From the NCBI GenBank assembly GCA_965662745.1, contig CBFIJK010000018.1, positions 1 through 59,323 of the forward strand: DNA of 59,323 nt, given 5' to 3'. How positions within the stretch are numbered: position 1 is the stretch's first letter; every line of letters begins with the position of its first letter. Shown piece after piece: positions 1 to 7,956 of the stretch. Both the position numbers and the translations under genes were made by a program. The notes beneath the pieces were generated by a model. That model was not told where the DNA came from, searched no databases, and worked only from the letters and a program-made list of their open reading frames with translations. This DNA comes from Anianibacter sp965662745 (GTDB taxonomy: Bacteria > Pseudomonadota > Alphaproteobacteria > Rhodobacterales > Rhodobacteraceae).

Positions 1-50
1 TCACGCGCCCATTGCGCTGCCGACCCGCAAGAATTTTCGGTTGCTGATGG

Positions 51-3000
51 TCAGGTATCCAACACCTCCCGAACCTTCGCGGCGAGTTCGGACCGGCGGT
101 AGGGCTTGCCCAGAAAGTTGACGTCTGACGCCAGCCGTCCGTTGTGCATAAGCGCGTTTTCCGAATAGCCCGAGGTAAAAAGCACCTTGAGGTCGGGATG
201 GATCACCAGTGCGGCGTCGGCAATCTGACGTCCGTTCATGCCGCCAGGCAGGATCACATCGGTCAAGAGCAGGTCAATACCCGATCTCGCACGCAGGATG
301 TCCAGCGCCGGGGAGCCGGCCGACGCCGTGACGACCCGGTAACCCAGCCCGGTCAGTTGCGCCATCAACTGTTGCAAGATCAGGACGTCGTCCTCGATCA
401 CCAGAATGGTCTCCTGACCACGTTGCAAGGACCTGTCTGGCGATGTGTTGCCCTTCTCGTCTTGGTCCCCGACATGCCGGGGAAAATACAGCTTGACGGT
501 CGTGCCTTCGTTTAGTTCGGAATAGATCCGGATATGACCGCCCGTCTGCTTGACGAAGCCGTGCACCATGCTCAAGCCAAGCCCCGTTCCCTGCCCAACA
601 GCTTTGGTGGTGAAGAACGGCTGGAAGACCTGGGTGATCTGGTCCTTGGGAATGCCGTGCCCGGTGTCGCTGACGGCGATGACCACGTATTCCCCGGCAG
701 CCAAGTCAGGTTCGCTCGAGACATAGGCGTCGTCGAGAACCACATTCGCTGTCTCAATGGTCAATGACCCGCCACCCTGCATCGCATCGCGCGCATTGAT
801 CGCAAGGTTCAGAATGGCGGCTTCGGCCTGAGCAAGATCGATCTCTGACCGCCATATGTCATTGGCGAGGTCGATCTTGAAGTCGATATTCTCACCCAGC
901 GTGCGACTCAGCATATCCTCGAAGTCGATAATCAGGGCGTTGACGTCCAGCACCTCGGGGCGAAGCATCTGTTTGCGCGAGAATGCCAACAGCCGACTGG
1001 TCAGTTCAGCCGCGCGATCCGCCGCAACGGCGCTCGCGTCGGCAAACCGCCGCAGCGGGCTGGCTTCGTCAAGACTGTCCTGAAGCATCTCGGTATTGCC
1101 CATGATGATCGTGAGCAGGTTGCTGAAGTCATGGGCAACGCCGCCAGTCAGCTGGCCCACGGCTTCCAGTTTTTGCGATTGGCGCAGGCGCTCCTCCATA
1201 TCCAGGCGATCCGAGATATCCTCCATGCTTCCGATTATCCGAACGATGCGACCTGCGTCATCGCGGATCGGATAGGCATGGTCTTCCACATCAGTCCAGG
1301 TGCCGTCGGCCCGTCGAAACCGATACTGCTCGTGGGATGCGTCAATCTCACCCAGAAGCAGCTTTTCGAAGTTTTCGTCGAGACGCGCCTGATCGTCCTC
1401 GTGAACGTGTTCGCGCCAGAAGGTGGGATCCGTAGCTTCGCGCTCTGGATGATGACCGAATGTCTGAGCCATTCCGTCGCTCCACCACCACCGCCCTTCA
1501 GCGATATCCCAGTCCCAAACGGTGTTTCCAGTTGCCTCGGCGATCAGACGAAACCGTGCCTCTGAGACGCGCAATGCGTCCTCGGCACGCTTCCGATCAG
1601 TTATGTCGCGCTGCACAGCGACAAAATGCGTGACCTCTCCTCCACCATTTTCAAGCGGCACGATGTCGAGTTCCAGCCAGTATTCCTCGCCGGACTTCTT
1701 GTAGTTGATCAACTCGGCGCGCACCGGTGAATGGGTCTCAAAGGCTTTTTGAATCCGGTGCAGTTCGGATCGCTGGGTCCTTGGCCCTTGCAGAATGCTC
1801 GGTGTTTGACCGATGGCTTCGTCGCGGGTGAACCCGGTCATGCGTTCGAAAGCATCATTGACGTAGATGATTTTGGCGTTGCCCAACGCGTCTTGTGTGA
1901 CGGTTTCCGTGATGATGACGATATCGCTGATCTGATCCACGGCAGCCTCAAGAAGCCGCAGCTGTTCTGTTTGACGTCTCTCTTCGGTGATGTTCGAAAA
2001 ATAGACGGCTAATCCGTCTGGTGTCGGATGGGCACTGATCCGAAACGTGCGGCCATAGGGAGCGTAGGATTCTTCGAACCGAACAGTCTTCCCGCTATCA
2101 AGGGCGTGGGTATATTCGGTTTCTGCAATGCTGCCTTTAAGCTCGGGAAAGACGTCAGTGACTTTGCGGCCTATCAACTCACTCCGTGAGTGCCTCATAA
2201 GGTCTTCAGCCTTGGAATTGACATAGGTATACCGCCACTCATGGTCGATTGTGAAAAAGGCATCACCTATGTTTTCCAAGGTCTCGGCCAGGCGATGACT
2301 CAGTTCGTCGACCTTGCGCTCCGCTGCGTTCAGCTCGGTGATATCCTGCATCGCGCCCTGCACGGCAACGATCCGGCCTGTGCTATCTTTCACGGGCACA
2401 CCAATTGAGCGGACTTGGATGCGGTTTCCTTTTGCGGTGATCAGATCGCGGACGTTGTCAAAAGGCGTGCCGTGTTCGACGCAATCCCGAAAGGCCTTCC
2501 GCGCCGAGTCCTGTTCTTCGGGTGCAAAATAATCGACACCCCCTTTAAGCGTCGGGGCCGTCCCAGGCGGAAGTTCGTGAATGGCTGCTGTTCCATCCGT
2601 CCACGTTACCTTTTCGCTGGGCAAATCAACGCGCCACCCGCCCAGCTTGACCGCCTCGCCGGCAATCGCCAGCAGTCTTTCCGCGTCCTCGGCGCGTTCG
2701 CGCACCGTCACCAGTTCGGAAATATCCTGAAAAGAGCCCTGGATGACTGCGACCCTGCCGGACTCGTCGCGCTCCGCCTCCCCGGTCGCTCGCACCCAAA
2801 GCCTGCGCCCCTTGGCGGTGATGATCTGGAAGGTTTCGCTCCACGGTGTGCCATCGTTCAGGCAGGCGTGGAAAAGCGCCGTAACACGCTCGCGGTGTTC
2901 CGGGACGTAATAGGCAATGCCGTCAGCAACCGTCGGCGAGAACCCGTCCGGTTCATCGTGGATGCGGGCCGTTTCGGTAGACCATTCCAACCGGTCTCGC

Positions 3001-3437
3001 GCCACGCAATAGCGCCAGGCTCCGAACTTCGCCGAATGACCCGCCGTCTCGAGCATCCGTTTCGCCCGAGCAAGGGCCCTTTCCGCCTCGATCCTTTCCG
3101 TCACATCCCGTGCCGTGATCAGCCTGGCAGGACGCCCTTCATGATCGATGGCATGGCTGGTGATATCGACATGGATGATCTCTCCAGATTTCAACTGGTG
3201 CCGCCAGACCCCGGCATTGTTTCGACCTTCGGTGAGCGCTTCTACTGTGGCAACCAGAACCTGCCTGTCTTCATTCGGGCGGATGTCGGCGATGGTCATT
3301 GTCAGAAATTCGTCGTCGGAATATCCGTAGTTTGCGACCGCAGCGTTGTTGACAGCCAGAAAACGCAGCGTTTCCAGATCATAAATCCACATTGGATCTG
3401 GGTGGGACAGGAAGATGCTGTCAGTCACTGTATTCAA
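51..3437 (-). CDS. Multi-PAS hybrid histidine kinase with C-terminal receiver
   Basis: Soluble-looking sensor kinase with no obvious membrane segment. About six PAS/PAC modules fill the N-terminal two thirds, then a HisKA dimerisation helix (motif LEAVGQLTGGVAHDFSNLL, His is the phosphoacceptor), a HATPase domain (NLAINARDAM N box, DTGHGIP, GTGLGLSMV G boxes) and a receiver of about 120 residues (IEDD acidic pocket, LLLTDVILPGG phospho-Asp). The second and third PAS modules resemble each other closely. The fifth has a LOV-like sequence (GQTPSILQGP) but lacks the flavin-binding Cys of NCRFLQ, so it should not be a blue-light LOV domain. The frame stays open to a TTG at 3572, but TTG at 3437 has AAGGG seven bases upstream and removes an unlikely leader; GTG at 3428 is another choice. 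No partner response regulator is adjacent, so signal and output are unknown. Confidence 0.9.
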   Translation of the reverse strand: MNTVTDSIFLSHPDPMWIYDLETLRFLAVNNAAVANYGYSDDEFLTMTIADIRPNEDRQVLVATVEALTEGRNNAGVWRHQLKSGEIIHVDITSHAIDHEGRPARLITARDVTERIEAERALARAKRMLETAGHSAKFGAWRYCVARDRLEWSTETARIHDEPDGFSPTVADGIAYYVPEHRERVTALFHACLNDGTPWSETFQIITAKGRRLWVRATGEAERDESGRVAVIQGSFQDISELVTVRERAEDAERLLAIAGEAVKLGGWRVDLPSEKVTWTDGTAAIHELPPGTAPTLKGGVDYFAPEEQDSARKAFRDCVEHGTPFDNVRDLITAKGNRIQVRSIGVPVKDSTGRIVAVQGAMQDITELNAAERKVDELSHRLAETLENIGDAFFTIDHEWRYTYVNSKAEDLMRHSRSELIGRKVTDVFPELKGSIAETEYTHALDSGKTVRFEESYAPYGRTFRISAHPTPDGLAVYFSNITEERRQTEQLRLLEAAVDQISDIVIITETVTQDALGNAKIIYVNDAFERMTGFTRDEAIGQTPSILQGPRTQRSELHRIQKAFETHSPVRAELINYKKSGEEYWLELDIVPLENGGGEVTHFVAVQRDITDRKRAEDALRVSEARFRLIAEATGNTVWDWDIAEGRWWWSDGMAQTFGHHPEREATDPTFWREHVHEDDQARLDENFEKLLLGEIDASHEQYRFRRADGTWTDVEDHAYPIRDDAGRIVRIIGSMEDISDRLDMEERLRQSQKLEAVGQLTGGVAHDFSNLLTIIMGNTEMLQDSLDEASPLRRFADASAVAADRAAELTSRLLAFSRKQMLRPEVLDVNALIIDFEDMLSRTLGENIDFKIDLANDIWRSEIDLAQAEAAILNLAINARDAMQGGGSLTIETANVVLDDAYVSSEPDLAAGEYVVIAVSDTGHGIPKDQITQVFQPFFTTKAVGQGTGLGLSMVHGFVKQTGGHIRIYSELNEGTTVKLYFPRHVGDQDEKGNTSPDRSLQRGQETILVIEDDVLILQQLMAQLTGLGYRVVTASAGSPALDILRARSGIDLLLTDVILPGGMNGRQIADAALVIHPDLKVLFTSGYSENALMHNGRLASDVNFLGKPYRRSELAAKVREVLDT

Positions 3438-3766
3438 TTCTTCACCCTTGCGCGAAACGGAGCCTCCAGAGGCAGTTGAGCCCCGACGAGGTCCCGGAGT
3501 TTTGGAGTATTCATGCGAAACCGACCGATCCGTCCGGCAGATTGCGAACTCATCCCGAGTTCTTGTGCTCAATAACGCGTCGATGCGCCGAACGATACAC
3601 CCTGCACGCGGCCTGCCATACGCACGTGTCTTACAGTCATAGATCTACCTTGAGCCAGCCCTCGTTCGTCTTTCCGTAGTTCAACATATCTCAAGGTGCC
3701 ATTGGTTACCGCAAATGTTAACCCTGAAATTTGCGCTGGAATTGCCGACGACCCGTAAGGAGGGTC

Positions 3767-3829
3767 ATGGCTGTGCTGCGCCGCCGCACCCTGCCGGCAT
3801 CCAAAGTCCGGTTCGGGCCGGTCATGTAA
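3767..3829 (+). CDS. Possible 20-residue leader peptide before the HTH gene
   Basis: An ATG with a strong Shine-Dalgarno (AAGGAGGG, three bases before ATG) opens a 20-codon frame rich in Arg, ending at TAA 13 bases before the HTH start. The good ribosome site and the position suggest a coupled leader peptide or the remnant of a longer gene. No homology is recognised. The rest of 3438-3842 holds only promoter-type sequence and no other gene that I can see. Confidence 0.25.
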   Translation: MAVLRRRTLPASKVRFGPVM

Positions 3830-3842
3830 TGAGATCAAACCC

Positions 3843-4070
3843 ATGAACGCACAGACCCCCGTGACATGCCGCCCAAAGGACCCGCAGGCCGTGTTCGGTA
3901 TCTCGCGCCCCACCCTCTATCGCTGGATGAAGGCGGGGCACATACGCCGCTTCAAGCGAGGGCGCATGACTTTCGGGATGGTGGCCGATGTGCAGGCCTA
4001 TATTCAGTCGGCGTCGGAGTGTGGGACTCAATGTGGGGCTGAAAACCGGAAACGCGGAATTTCTCAATGA
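3843..4070 (+). CDS. Small helix-turn-helix (excisionase/AlpA-like) protein
   Basis: A 75-residue basic protein. Residues 15-40 read as a helix-turn-helix of the MerR/AlpA/excisionase superfamily (VFGISRPTLYRWMKAGHI, then a basic wing RRFKRGRM), followed by a short helix (MVADVQAYI) typical of HTH_17 proteins. It ends 13 bases from the CCA end of tRNA-Thr, a classic integration position, so it may be a remnant of an integrative element; no integrase lies nearby. It could equally be a free-standing regulator. There is no strong ribosome site directly before the ATG; translation may be coupled to the 20-codon frame upstream. Confidence 0.55.
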   Translation: MNAQTPVTCRPKDPQAVFGISRPTLYRWMKAGHIRRFKRGRMTFGMVADVQAYIQSASECGTQCGAENRKRGISQ

Positions 4071-4083
4071 AATCAGTGTTTGT

Positions 4084-4159
4084 TGGTGCCGGTCGAGGGA
4101 CTCGAACCCCCGACCCCCTGATTACAAATCAGACGCTCTACCAGCTGAGCTAGACCGGC
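4084..4159 (-). tRNA. tRNA-Thr(UGU)
   Basis: Read on the minus strand the cloverleaf is complete: acceptor GCCGGTC/GACCGGC, D-arm with AGCTCAGCTGGTAGAGC, anticodon arm TCTGA-TTTGTAA-TCAGG (anticodon TGT, read 5' to 3'), and T-arm GGGGG-TTCGAGT-CCCTC. Discriminator A and CCA are encoded (4084-4087), giving 76 nt. Confidence 0.97.
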
Positions 4160-4207
4160 CCCGCGCGTTCCCTAATCAAAGGCACAGGTTAGCGCAAGAG
4201 GGTGTGA

Positions 4208-5875
4208 CTAGAGCATCTCTGATCGGTTTGCGCGCGCCAGAAGAAGGACGGCGAGGAGGCCGACGCCGATCACCAGAACGGCGGCGGGCGCGGCTTGGCC
4301 GATCTGCTCTAGCGAAGCTTTTTCATGGACCCGCGTGGCCAGCGTGTTGTAGCCGAAGGGCCTTAACAAAAGCGTCGCGGGAAGTTCCTTCACACAATCG
4401 ACGAAGACCAAGAGCAGCGCCGTTCCGACCGATCCCCGCATGAGCGGGACGTAGATCGTCCGCAGCGTCGCGCCCGAGGACCGGCCCAATGACCGCGCCG
4501 CCATGGCTAGCGAGGGCGACACGCGCCCCATCGCCGCATCCGCTGCCCCTTGCGCGATGGCGAAGAACCGCACGGCATAGGCGTAGACGATGGCAAAGGC
4601 CGATCCCGTCATGACGAGACCGATGTCGTACCCTGTCAGCGCGAGGATTTGGTCGGCGACCCAGTTGTCCGCCGCCGCCATGGGGATCAGTAGGCCCACG
4701 CCCAGCACTGCCCCCGGCGCGGCATAGCCAATGGTCGTCAGCGGCAGCAGCGCGCGCGGCAGGCCCCTTCCCGTCTGGCGGACGCCCCAGACCATGAACA
4801 GCGCCGCCGTGACGGTGATGGCTGCCGCAAGCCCGCCCACCGACAGCGTGTGCCATAGCGCGCGCAAAAGCCCCGGATCGACCCAGTAGCCGGGATTGGC
4901 GAGCGCATGGTCAAGGATCACCGCTGCGGGCAGGACAAAGCCGAACGCGAAAGGCACGGCGCAGGCCAGCGTTGCCAGCCACCCCCGCACACCCGTCAGC
5001 GGAATCCGCGAGACGGGGCGCGGGTGACGCGCGGTCTGAAAATGGCGCAAGTGGCGGCGCGAGGTCTTTTCCATCGCGACGAGCACGAAGATCAGGATCA
5101 GCACGACCGAGGCCAGCTGCGCCGCACCGCCCGCATTGGCCGATTGCAGCCAGACCGAAAAAATGCCCGTCGTCAGCGTCTGGACCGCAAAATAATCGAC
5201 TGTGCCGAAATCAGACAGCGCTTCCATCATCACGATCGCGGTGCCTGCGGCGATGGCCGGGCGCGCCAGTGGCAGGCCGACGGAGAAGAACCGCCGCCAC
5301 GGGCCTGCGCCCAGCGTGCGCGCGACCTCATAGGCAGCCCCTGATTGTTCGCGGAACGCGGTGCGGGCCAGCAGGTAGGTATAGGGGAAAAGCGCGGATG
5401 AGATCACGAGGATTGCCGCACCCATGGACCGGATCTCGGGGAACCAGTAGTCGCGCGCGGTCTCCCACCCGAAGAGGCCGCGCAGCGCCGTTTGCACCGG
5501 CCCCGCGTATTCCAGGAAATCGACCAGCGCATAAGCGCCCACATAGGCGGGGATGGCGAGTGGCAATAACAGCAGCCATTCGAGAAGCTTGGCCCCCGGA
5601 AACCGGTAGACCGCCACAAGCCAGGCCGCGCCGCTGCCGATGGCCGCCGTGATCGCGCCAACCGACAGCGCGAGGATCAGCGAATTGCCCAGGTAGCGCG
5701 GCAGGGTCGTGGACAGCAGATGCGGCCAGATGTTTTCTGTTGGGTTCAGGGCGATCCAGCCGACGCTGACGATGGGCATCAGCACCAGCGCCGCGATAAT
5801 CACCGCGCCCAGCGTCCAGGCAGAAAGACGCAGGCGCGGCAGGGCGGATCTTACTTGAGCGTTTTGGTCGGCCAT
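4208..5875 (-). CDS. Fe(III)-type ABC transporter permease (FbpB/SfuB family)
   Basis: A 555-residue inner-membrane protein with about twelve hydrophobic segments arranged as two fused permease domains, the usual form for ferric-iron (FbpB/SfuB) importers. Each half has an EAA loop for docking the ATPase: EVARTLGAGPWRRFFSVGLP in the first and AARSLGRSSGATLRTIYVPL in the second. The start ATG at 5875 leads directly into the first hydrophobic stretch after about 18 residues. The cognate periplasmic protein and ATPase are not adjacent: the gene is followed only by tRNA-Thr and preceded by a DUF2312 gene. It must therefore borrow partners encoded elsewhere. Substrate iron(III) is inferred from family only; thiamine or spermidine systems share the fold but not the fused permease layout. 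Confidence 0.85.
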   Translation of the reverse strand: MADQNAQVRSALPRLRLSAWTLGAVIIAALVLMPIVSVGWIALNPTENIWPHLLSTTLPRYLGNSLILALSVGAITAAIGSGAAWLVAVYRFPGAKLLEWLLLLPLAIPAYVGAYALVDFLEYAGPVQTALRGLFGWETARDYWFPEIRSMGAAILVISSALFPYTYLLARTAFREQSGAAYEVARTLGAGPWRRFFSVGLPLARPAIAAGTAIVMMEALSDFGTVDYFAVQTLTTGIFSVWLQSANAGGAAQLASVVLILIFVLVAMEKTSRRHLRHFQTARHPRPVSRIPLTGVRGWLATLACAVPFAFGFVLPAAVILDHALANPGYWVDPGLLRALWHTLSVGGLAAAITVTAALFMVWGVRQTGRGLPRALLPLTTIGYAAPGAVLGVGLLIPMAAADNWVADQILALTGYDIGLVMTGSAFAIVYAYAVRFFAIAQGAADAAMGRVSPSLAMAARSLGRSSGATLRTIYVPLMRGSVGTALLLVFVDCVKELPATLLLRPFGYNTLATRVHEKASLEQIGQAAPAAVLVIGVGLLAVLLLARANRSEML

Positions 5876-5940
5876 GGCGGATCAGCTAGGACGAAACCCG
5901 CCTTAAGTAAAGCGCCCCCGCATCAGACGGGGGATGCACG

Positions 5941-6201
5941 TTACATGCCAAGCGCTTCTTTATACATCTCGAGCACCGCTTCTTCCTCGGCGATGTCGTC
6001 CTTGTCGCGCTTGCGCAGCGCGATGACCTTGCGCATCACCTTGGTGTCGTAGCCGCGCGCTTTCGCCTCGGCCATCACCTCTTTCTGGCTTTCGGCAATG
6101 TCCTTTTTCTCTTGCTCCAGCCGCTCGAAGCGTTCGATGAACTGGCGCAATTCGTCTGCGGTGACGCGGTAGCTGTCGGGATTGGTCGCGGTGTCGCTCA
6201 T
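5941..6201 (-). CDS. DUF2312 (GapR-like) small DNA-associated protein
   Basis: An 86-residue charged, helical protein matching the DUF2312 family: the core ELRQFIERFERLEQEKKDI is followed by KAKGYD-like (KARGYDTKVMRKVIALRKR) and a short acidic tail ending in EALGM. In Caulobacter the DUF2312 protein GapR is a nucleoid-associated protein that binds overtwisted AT-rich DNA ahead of replication forks and RNA polymerase. The length and core motif fit GapR, so the same role is likely here. The ATG at 6201 is chosen because the family begins only a few residues before the core; the frame is open further upstream but that part is not conserved. Confidence 0.85.
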   Translation of the reverse strand: MSDTATNPDSYRVTADELRQFIERFERLEQEKKDIAESQKEVMAEAKARGYDTKVMRKVIALRKRDKDDIAEEEAVLEMYKEALGM

Positions 6202-6333
6202 CTGCCTTGCCTCAATGTTCGGGGTCCGAAAGCCGTGGGATAGCGCCCCCCTGCCCGGCCCGCAAGATGGGGCGCGCGGCTTGTGGACAGATGCGCTTCG
6301 CGGTAGCCGGGGAACGGCAACAGGAGATGCGAC

Positions 6334-6549
6334 ATGGAATGGCTGGTCTGGATCGGAAGCGGGATTTCGGCGCTTGGGCTGGCCGGGCTCGTCTGGTGCA
6401 TCATTGACGTGGCGCGCGCCAAGCGCGCGAACCTTTCGGACGAGGCGATGCGCGCGCGCCTGCAACGCGTCGTGCCGGTAAACCTTGCGGCGCTGGCGGT
6501 GTCGGCGATCGGGCTGATGTGTGTCGTGATGGGGATCGTACTGGCGTAA
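6334..6549 (+). CDS. Small two-TM membrane protein
   Basis: A 71-residue protein with two hydrophobic helices (residues about 4-25 and 47-70) joined by a basic, cytoplasm-type loop (DVARAKRANLSDEAMRARLQ). A ribosome site CAGGAG lies seven bases before the ATG. Comparable short proteins are common in Rhodobacteraceae and have no assigned function. It stands alone, divergent from the DUF2312 gene and convergent with the P450 gene. Confidence 0.7.
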   Translation: MEWLVWIGSGISALGLAGLVWCIIDVARAKRANLSDEAMRARLQRVVPVNLAALAVSAIGLMCVVMGIVLA

Positions 6550-6606
6550 GGCTTTAGTCCGCGCATTGACGACACGCCGGTGCATAGATCTGCCATTTCG
6601 CGGGCT

Positions 6607-7956
6607 CTAACGCTTTGTCACCTTCAGCCGAATCCCGTCTTTCGACCGAACCGTCAGATATGCCACAGGGACCGGTACGTCCCCGTCGACAACCGCGAAC
6701 CGGAAGGCCCGGATCATCAGCGCCAGCAAGAGCGTGCCCTCGGCCATCGCGAACCCAGCGCCGGTGCAGACGCGCTTGCCGGCGGAAAACGGCATGTAGG
6801 CGTCCCGCTGACTTTGCTTTCCGGCCTCTGTCGCAAAGCGGTCGGGGTCGAACTCATCCGGCCGGTCCCAAAGCCGTTCGTGGCGATGCAGGTGCCAGGG
6901 GCTCAGCACAACCTGCGCGCCGCGTTTGATCCGGCGGCCACGGAATTCTTCGGGCCGGACCGTCTCGCGCACCATCATCGGGACGGGCGGGTATAGCCTC
7001 AGCGCCTCGCGAAAGACGTCGCGGGTCAGGCGCAGTTTCGAGAAATCCGAAAACGCCGGGGTGTCTGGCAATGCGGCCACCTCTTCGGCCACCCGCGCCT
7101 GCACATCCGGGTAAAGCGCCAGAAGATACAGCGCCCAGCCAAGGGCCGAGGCGCTGGTTTCATGTCCGGCCAGAAAGAAGATCGCCACCTGATCGACCAT
7201 CTCCTCGGCGCTGAAGGTCTCGCCCGTTTCGGGATCGGCAGTCGTCATGATCTTGGTCGCCAGATCGTCGGGTGCGGTGCCAGCCGCGATCTCGTCCTGA
7301 CGGGCACGCGTCAGGTCGGTGATCAGCCCCCGGATGATGGCGGCAGAGCGGCGCGTCTCGCGCCGATGTCCACGCGGCAGCCAGCGGGGCAGCGGCAGGA
7401 AGGCCGCAAGGTTCAGGATCGGCTGGCTGCGCTGATAGTCGCGGAAACGGTGAAACACCTCAGAGGCGATGTGATGGTCGATGGGGATGGAAAACAGGGT
7501 GCGGAAGATGACATCGGCCGCGGCATGGCTCGCCTCTTCCTCAATCTCGACAATGCCGGGCGACGCGGCAAGGCGCGCAACAGCCGCCTGCCCCGCCGCC
7601 AGCATCGCAGGAAATGTATCGCGCAGGCGACCACCTTCGAACGCGGGATCGATGATGCGGCGCTGGCGCAGCCATGTCTCGCCATTCGTCAGGAAGACGG
7701 ACTGGCCCAGAAGCGGGCGCAGCCCCTCGCCCACGCGATCCGATTTCGGGAAATCCATCGGACGTTCTTGCAAGACCTCGTCCAGAAGCTCGGGCTGGTT
7801 GATAAGGTAGGACCGAAAGAACGGCGTTTTGAATTCCGCCATCCACGCCCGATAGAGCCGCGCGGGCTGCGCCGACAGGATGTCCTGCCGGAACAGCTTG
7901 AAATACCGCCACAGCGACACGCGCGCCGGGCGAGAGGCAGGCTTGGGCGGGATCAT
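6607..7956 (-). CDS. Cytochrome P450
   Basis: A 449-residue soluble P450 of normal bacterial length. Visible hallmarks in order: I-helix oxygen-binding motif AGHETSAS (about residue 265), K-helix ExxR (EALR, about 317) followed by a PERF-region equivalent (FDPDRF), and the haem-thiolate loop FSAGKRVCTG (about 390) with Cys as the iron ligand. The start overlaps the stop of the upstream alpha/beta hydrolase gene by four bases (ATGA), so the two are translationally coupled. The opening residues (RPARVSLWRYFKLFRQD) resemble those of P450s acting on fatty or long hydrophobic molecules, but the substrate cannot be read from the sequence. No ferredoxin or reductase gene is adjacent. Confidence 0.93.
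   Translation of the reverse strand: MIPPKPASRPARVSLWRYFKLFRQDILSAQPARLYRAWMAEFKTPFFRSYLINQPELLDEVLQERPMDFPKSDRVGEGLRPLLGQSVFLTNGETWLRQRRIIDPAFEGGRLRDTFPAMLAAGQAAVARLAASPGIVEIEEEASHAAADVIFRTLFSIPIDHHIASEVFHRFRDYQRSQPILNLAAFLPLPRWLPRGHRRETRRSAAIIRGLITDLTRARQDEIAAGTAPDDLATKIMTTADPETGETFSAEEMVDQVAIFFLAGHETSASALGWALYLLALYPDVQARVAEEVAALPDTPAFSDFSKLRLTRDVFREALRLYPPVPMMVRETVRPEEFRGRRIKRGAQVVLSPWHLHRHERLWDRPDEFDPDRFATEAGKQSQRDAYMPFSAGKRVCTGAGFAMAEGTLLLALMIRAFRFAVVDGDVPVPVAYLTVRSKDGIRLKVTKR

Noticed and set aside
1600..1860. LOV photosensor in the hybrid kinase
   Set aside because: The fifth PAS resembles a LOV core but lacks the flavin-reactive Cys.
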